Positions 14,713 through 17,978 of a DNA stretch of 17,978 bases are shown in pieces (within the stretch, counting starts at the first letter, position 1; each line of letters opens with the position of its first letter). A program made the position numbers and the translations under genes. Below the pieces are notes generated by a model. That model saw only the letters and a list, made by a program, of their open reading frames with translations, was not told where the DNA came from and did not search any database. Source of the stretch: Lentisphaeria bacterium (GTDB lineage: Bacteria > Verrucomicrobiota > Lentisphaeria > Victivallales > UBA1829); assembly GCA_019408975.1 (NCBI GenBank), contig DXVA01000057.1, positions 1 through 17,978 of the forward strand, read 5' to 3'.

Positions 14713-17574
14713 TCAGGGAATCCGGAGCAGCTCGATATTGCGAATCCAGAAACGATAATCCTTCTCTTTCGGGTTCACGCCGATGCGAAACATTTTCACA
14801 TCCGTTTCCTGGACAGGCAGCAGCATGGTAACGGTACGCCACCCGGAAGAAACAGGGCCAATGCCGAGCATTGTGGTCCTTCCGACCTCTTTCTGCGTGC
14901 CCTCGACAAGCATCAGGTTGCTTTGTCCGATTCTGCCGTCGCCTTTGATCTCAAAGCGGATCGCCGCCGCGCCTTTGAAAGTCTCTTCCGGCAGGCGCAG
15001 GACATATTCCGGGTAGGTCCAGAAATCCCCCGATGTAAAACGGGTTCTGAAACAGACTGCGTTTTCATCCGGGGCATCCGTAATCTCCATCCGCCCCGAA
15101 CTGTTGCTTCTCCAGCGTTTCGCGGAATTCTCCAGCGGCTGCCTGGATGCCGTATTCAGAGCCGCCAGAGAACGCAGGGGCACGACTGCCGGTGCAGCCT
15201 TGCGCCCATTGAAAATGCCGTTTACAGTCAATTCAGTCACGGCGCGGTCCGGAGCACCTTCCAGAATAAACTCATTCCTGCTCATCGGCGGAAGCTCCAT
15301 CTGTTCCGGCAGCCCGGAAAGCCCGGAGAGCCCGCCAACCTTCACTTTTCCTTTCTGCATCTGTCCGGAAAGATTAAACACCTCAAGCCGGATTCGCCCC
15401 TTTCCTTCGCGGAACAACATGCAGTTGCGATCGCTGGAAGCCTCAAAGCCGCTCAGAAAAACAGGTTTGAAAACAATGGCATGCTCCGCATTCAATACAC
15501 GTTTCTTTAAGCGTCCGGTAAAAACGGGAGCCTTCGACGCTTTCAAGCCGGAAATACCGCGGATATATCCCGGATAGCGGGAAAGCGGCAGCGCGGAGGA
15601 AGGATGAACCGTCGTTTTCCCCATGATGTCCACACATTCCAGGTCACCGTCGACAGGCAGGGAAAATGTGGCATCAGCGACAGAGGCGTCCGTAACAGCC
15701 GCATCATGCTTTTCTCTGTCCAGTATGGATTCCAGCCATGCAACCAGCGTTTGAGAGCCGTCCGGCTGTTTGAAAAGGAAAGCGCGCCTGCCCTGCCCAA
15801 GATCATATTCGCCCTGATATTCCGCTCTGTCCAGTTCCCATAAGAGCGTGGAAAATGCAGCGACCTGCGGTTTGGCGGAATAATCGCGGCGCAGCATCCC
15901 CCAGTCTTTGGAGCCATTGCGCTCATGGTAAGGAGGAAATACAAAAAAGTAACTGCGCATGACTCCGTTGGCAAGAAACAGAATCGGTGACTTCACGATA
16001 AACTCAGCCAGAAGACGATCCTGCGCCGCAGTCGTTTCCGCCTGTCCGCGCTTGGAACTTTCTGCGGCGGAATCTCCCTCCGCATTGGTTCCGGCTTCCG
16101 TCAAGTAAACAGGAATCTCCTCCATGCCGTTCTTCCGCAGAAAAGCACGGATTTCCGTCGTGATTTCCGGATAGCGGGAAAGAGCCCGGTAGGCATGATA
16201 GTTGAATATATCGAAGTAGTCTTTTACGCCGTTCTTCATATAGATGGAGGCATAATTCCCAAGCGGGAACATGCAGAAGGAACCTTGCAGAAGCACAAGT
16301 TCCGGGTCTCCGGCGCGAAAACCGAGCGAGGCGGCTTTCTGGGCGGCGGCAAGGTCCCACGGTGTCTCATGATGGGCAGGATGATCCGGTTCATTCCAGA
16401 ATTCCCATGCGCTCATGCGTCCCTTGAAATCGGAAGCAAGCGCTTTCGCAAACCGGTATAAGGCAAGCAGATCGTCCGGCAGGTTGTTCCGCTCCGCCTT
16501 ATACTGCGCCCATGCCGGCGAATCATGCGTCAATCCGAGAATATTGATGCCATGCGATTTCAGATTGTCCGCATTGCGTTTGTAATGCTTCCAGTTGATT
16601 TCGGCACCCTTTGACGGCTGAACCTCTTTCCACAGGAGTCTTTCACGTATGCTTCCGACTCCGCTCCTGCGCAGGATTTCGATCAGCAGGTCAAATCCCT
16701 CTCCGGGGAAGCGCGTATTGTTTCTGTCCGCGCGCCCGAGCCAAGAAAGAGCGGTATCCAATGCAAACGGCGACTCAGGATTCGGTGTGCGTCCTTTCGG
16801 GTCGCGCACGACCGTAAAAGAACGTCTCCCACGGATTTTCCCCTTGCCGGAATTCAGGGAAATCGTGTAATATCCCGGAGACAGCTTTCCGGCTTTCAGT
16901 GTTCCGTTTTCCGGCCAGATCCCCTGGTTCACAGTTTTTCCGTAAAAATCCTGAATCTCATAGCGGAGCGGCGCATATTCCTTAATTCGCGTGAACTGAA
17001 ACTCCGGCGTTTCGGAATCCAGGAAAACCGTCCCCGGAGCCTTACAGCGGATTTCAACCGCGGCATCAAGAGGGGCGGCGGCAGTTCCGGCAGCCCGGAT
17101 GTTGCGGAGCCACATCGTAAACCGGTCCGCCGTGGGATTGGCTCCAATCCGAAGGCCATTCACTCCTTTCAAATTCAATTTCAGGGAGGGATCACGCAGA
17201 TCAATCCTTACAGTCTGCCACTCCCCGGTCGGCGCGGGAAGCGCAATGCGTCCTTTCGGTGTCAGCATAAGAAACGCCGCTTTCCAGCGGGCGGAAGTTT
17301 CCGGCTGAACAAGTTTGATTTCAAATTCAATAACACTCATATTTTCCAAAGATTCGCCGGATGCGGCTTTGAATGTCGGATAAGCCCAGCGATCCACGTT
17401 TCCGCGGAACGTGAAATCGAAGCGTATCGCCTTTTCCGAAGCGTCAAACGATCGCTTCGTAATACCGGAGGCATTATCCTGCCATCGTTCCGCACGATTC
17501 AGTTCCCGATCCAGTTCTCCTCCGAAGCAGCAGAAGCCCGCGAGGCTCAATAAAACAGCGGCAATATTTTTCAT
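14713..17574 (-). CDS. Secreted clan GH-A glycoside hydrolase (GH39-like) flanked by two similar beta-rich modules
   Basis: The 953-residue enzyme begins with a Sec signal (MKNIAAVLLSLAGFCCFGG). The (beta/alpha)8 core is roughly residues 270-580. SAWEFWNEPDHP contains the NEP acid/base Glu395, and IPVYLTEAGTNAEG contains the probable nucleophile Glu493; this pair and RERLLWKEVQPSKG with PAWAQ resemble GH39 and other clan GH-A families. An N-terminal module (about 28-162) and a C-terminal module (about 817-948) share RW..N.SG, FEIK, RIG.NP and W.RNI, so they are probably one duplicated carbohydrate-binding-like fold. I chose the ATG at 17574 because AAGGA lies 6 nt upstream and the signal peptide begins there; a TTG at 17601 would add nine basic residues. 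The substrate is unknown. The next unit encodes a sugar importer that may take up the products. Confidence 0.82.
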   Translation of the reverse strand: MKNIAAVLLSLAGFCCFGGELDRELNRAERWQDNASGITKRSFDASEKAIRFDFTFRGNVDRWAYPTFKAASGESLENMSVIEFEIKLVQPETSARWKAAFLMLTPKGRIALPAPTGEWQTVRIDLRDPSLKLNLKGVNGLRIGANPTADRFTMWLRNIRAAGTAAAPLDAAVEIRCKAPGTVFLDSETPEFQFTRIKEYAPLRYEIQDFYGKTVNQGIWPENGTLKAGKLSPGYYTISLNSGKGKIRGRRSFTVVRDPKGRTPNPESPFALDTALSWLGRADRNNTRFPGEGFDLLIEILRRSGVGSIRERLLWKEVQPSKGAEINWKHYKRNADNLKSHGINILGLTHDSPAWAQYKAERNNLPDDLLALYRFAKALASDFKGRMSAWEFWNEPDHPAHHETPWDLAAAQKAASLGFRAGDPELVLLQGSFCMFPLGNYASIYMKNGVKDYFDIFNYHAYRALSRYPEITTEIRAFLRKNGMEEIPVYLTEAGTNAEGDSAAESSKRGQAETTAAQDRLLAEFIVKSPILFLANGVMRSYFFVFPPYHERNGSKDWGMLRRDYSAKPQVAAFSTLLWELDRAEYQGEYDLGQGRRAFLFKQPDGSQTLVAWLESILDREKHDAAVTDASVADATFSLPVDGDLECVDIMGKTTVHPSSALPLSRYPGYIRGISGLKASKAPVFTGRLKKRVLNAEHAIVFKPVFLSGFEASSDRNCMLFREGKGRIRLEVFNLSGQMQKGKVKVGGLSGLSGLPEQMELPPMSRNEFILEGAPDRAVTELTVNGIFNGRKAAPAVVPLRSLAALNTASRQPLENSAKRWRSNSSGRMEITDAPDENAVCFRTRFTSGDFWTYPEYVLRLPEETFKGAAAIRFEIKGDGRIGQSNLMLVEGTQKEVGRTTMLGIGPVSSGWRTVTMLLPVQETDVKMFRIGVNPKEKDYRFWIRNIELLRIP

Positions 17575-17610
17575 TCTTTTTCCTTTTTGTTTCCTATGCA
17601 ATCATGCTAT

Positions 17611-17978
17611 TCATTTCTTATAAGGGCGCCACATGAAATCCGCAGTGTTGGCGTCCGATTTGACACGTCCCATATCAATCATGGCGGCATGGCCGTCCAC
17701 GAACAACAGCGGATTGACGATTTTTCCGATCGAATGCCATGAAAAACGCGCAATGTTGCCCGGCCAGCTCGAAAGATCATTCGCATACATTGTCGTGTCC
17801 CCGAGCAGGATCGCCTTGGCGGCATGAGGTGTCCGCGCAAATGAAAAAGTCCGGTATTTCCAGTCCGCCGATGCGGTATCGGTATCCTGCCGCATCATGG
17901 AGGTATTGACGACGTAGCTTGTTCCATACATATCCACAAGCGAACGATACCCGGAATTGATCGGCACCGCGCGACGGC
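17611..17978 (-). CDS. Prepilin-like H-X9-DG family protein (DUF1559-like), C-terminal part, cut by the window edge
   Basis: The visible 122 residues are the C-terminal part of a protein whose start lies beyond the window; the frame is still open at 17978, and a GTG at 17967 falls mid-domain. The final segment FSWHSIGKIVNPLLFVDGHA shows the His...F-x-DGH pattern that gives the prepilin-type H-X9-DG proteins of Lentisphaerota and Planctomycetota their name, although here 12 rather than 9 residues separate His from DG. These proteins normally start with a type IV pilin-like leader and helix, which would be outside the window. The gene ends 36 nt before the glycoside hydrolase, so the two are probably co-transcribed. 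Its function is unknown. Confidence 0.7.
   Translation of the reverse strand, partial: RRAVPINSGYRSLVDMYGTSYVVNTSMMRQDTDTASADWKYRTFSFARTPHAAKAILLGDTTMYANDLSSWPGNIARFSWHSIGKIVNPLLFVDGHAAMIDMGRVKSDANTADFMWRPYKK

Noticed and set aside
1..17978. tRNA, rRNA, CRISPR array, IS element, prophage or toxin-antitoxin genes
   Set aside because: No cloverleaf-like sequences, direct repeat-spacer pattern, transposase or integrase motifs, or terminal inverted repeats with target duplications were seen. All gaps are under 300 nt.

Overview
The window is about 55% GC by eye, densely coded, and split into two convergent halves: 84-6892 on the plus strand and 6933-17978 on the minus strand. The combination of a partial prepilin-like protein of the H-X9-DG type, a secreted clan GH-A glycosidase, a MalEFG-type importer without its own ATPase, and an RbsABC-type importer suggests a carbohydrate-foraging bacterium of the Lentisphaerota (Victivallis-like) or a related PVC lineage. 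That assignment is inferred from gene content; no rRNA or phylogenetic marker is present.

Plus strand. Genes at 84-2760 form a tight operon: a UPF0309-type SIS sugar-phosphate isomerase, an FGGY carbohydrate kinase and a macro-domain (ADP-ribose/ADP-ribosyl hydrolase-like) protein. The last start overlaps the kinase stop and has a Shine-Dalgarno that is an 11-nt perfect match to the 16S rRNA tail. After a candidate promoter and a 13-bp palindrome comes a two-gene unit (2872-6892): an LCAT-like alpha/beta-hydrolase lipoprotein with an intact Ser-Asp-His set, overlapping an 832-residue fusion. The fusion joins an alpha/beta-hydrolase domain whose nucleophile position is Gly to a C-terminal region with an HxxxDG motif, as in CAT/E2/condensation-type acyltransferases. 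This pair is the most novel-looking part of the window.

Minus strand, in order of transcription. (1) A prepilin-like protein, cut by the window edge, is followed 36 nt later by a secreted GH-A glycoside hydrolase with homologous-looking beta-rich modules at both ends. (2) A solute-binding protein and two MalF/MalG-type permeases are packed with gaps of 2 and 17 nt; the MalF-like subunit has about 200 extra, mostly hydrophobic residues, and no ATPase gene is adjacent. (3) An RbsA/RbsC/RbsB-like pentose/hexose importer runs ATPase, permease, lipoprotein binding protein. Strong GC hairpins without a U-tract follow the stop codons of units 1 and 2. Together the genes describe cleavage of an external glycan, uptake through two ABC systems, and intracellular isomerisation and phosphorylation. 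The substrates cannot be read from the sequence.

No rRNA, tRNA, CRISPR array, insertion sequence or transposase was seen. No gene-free stretch exceeds 300 bases; the longest is 14459-14712, which holds a hairpin, a candidate promoter and a small inverted repeat.
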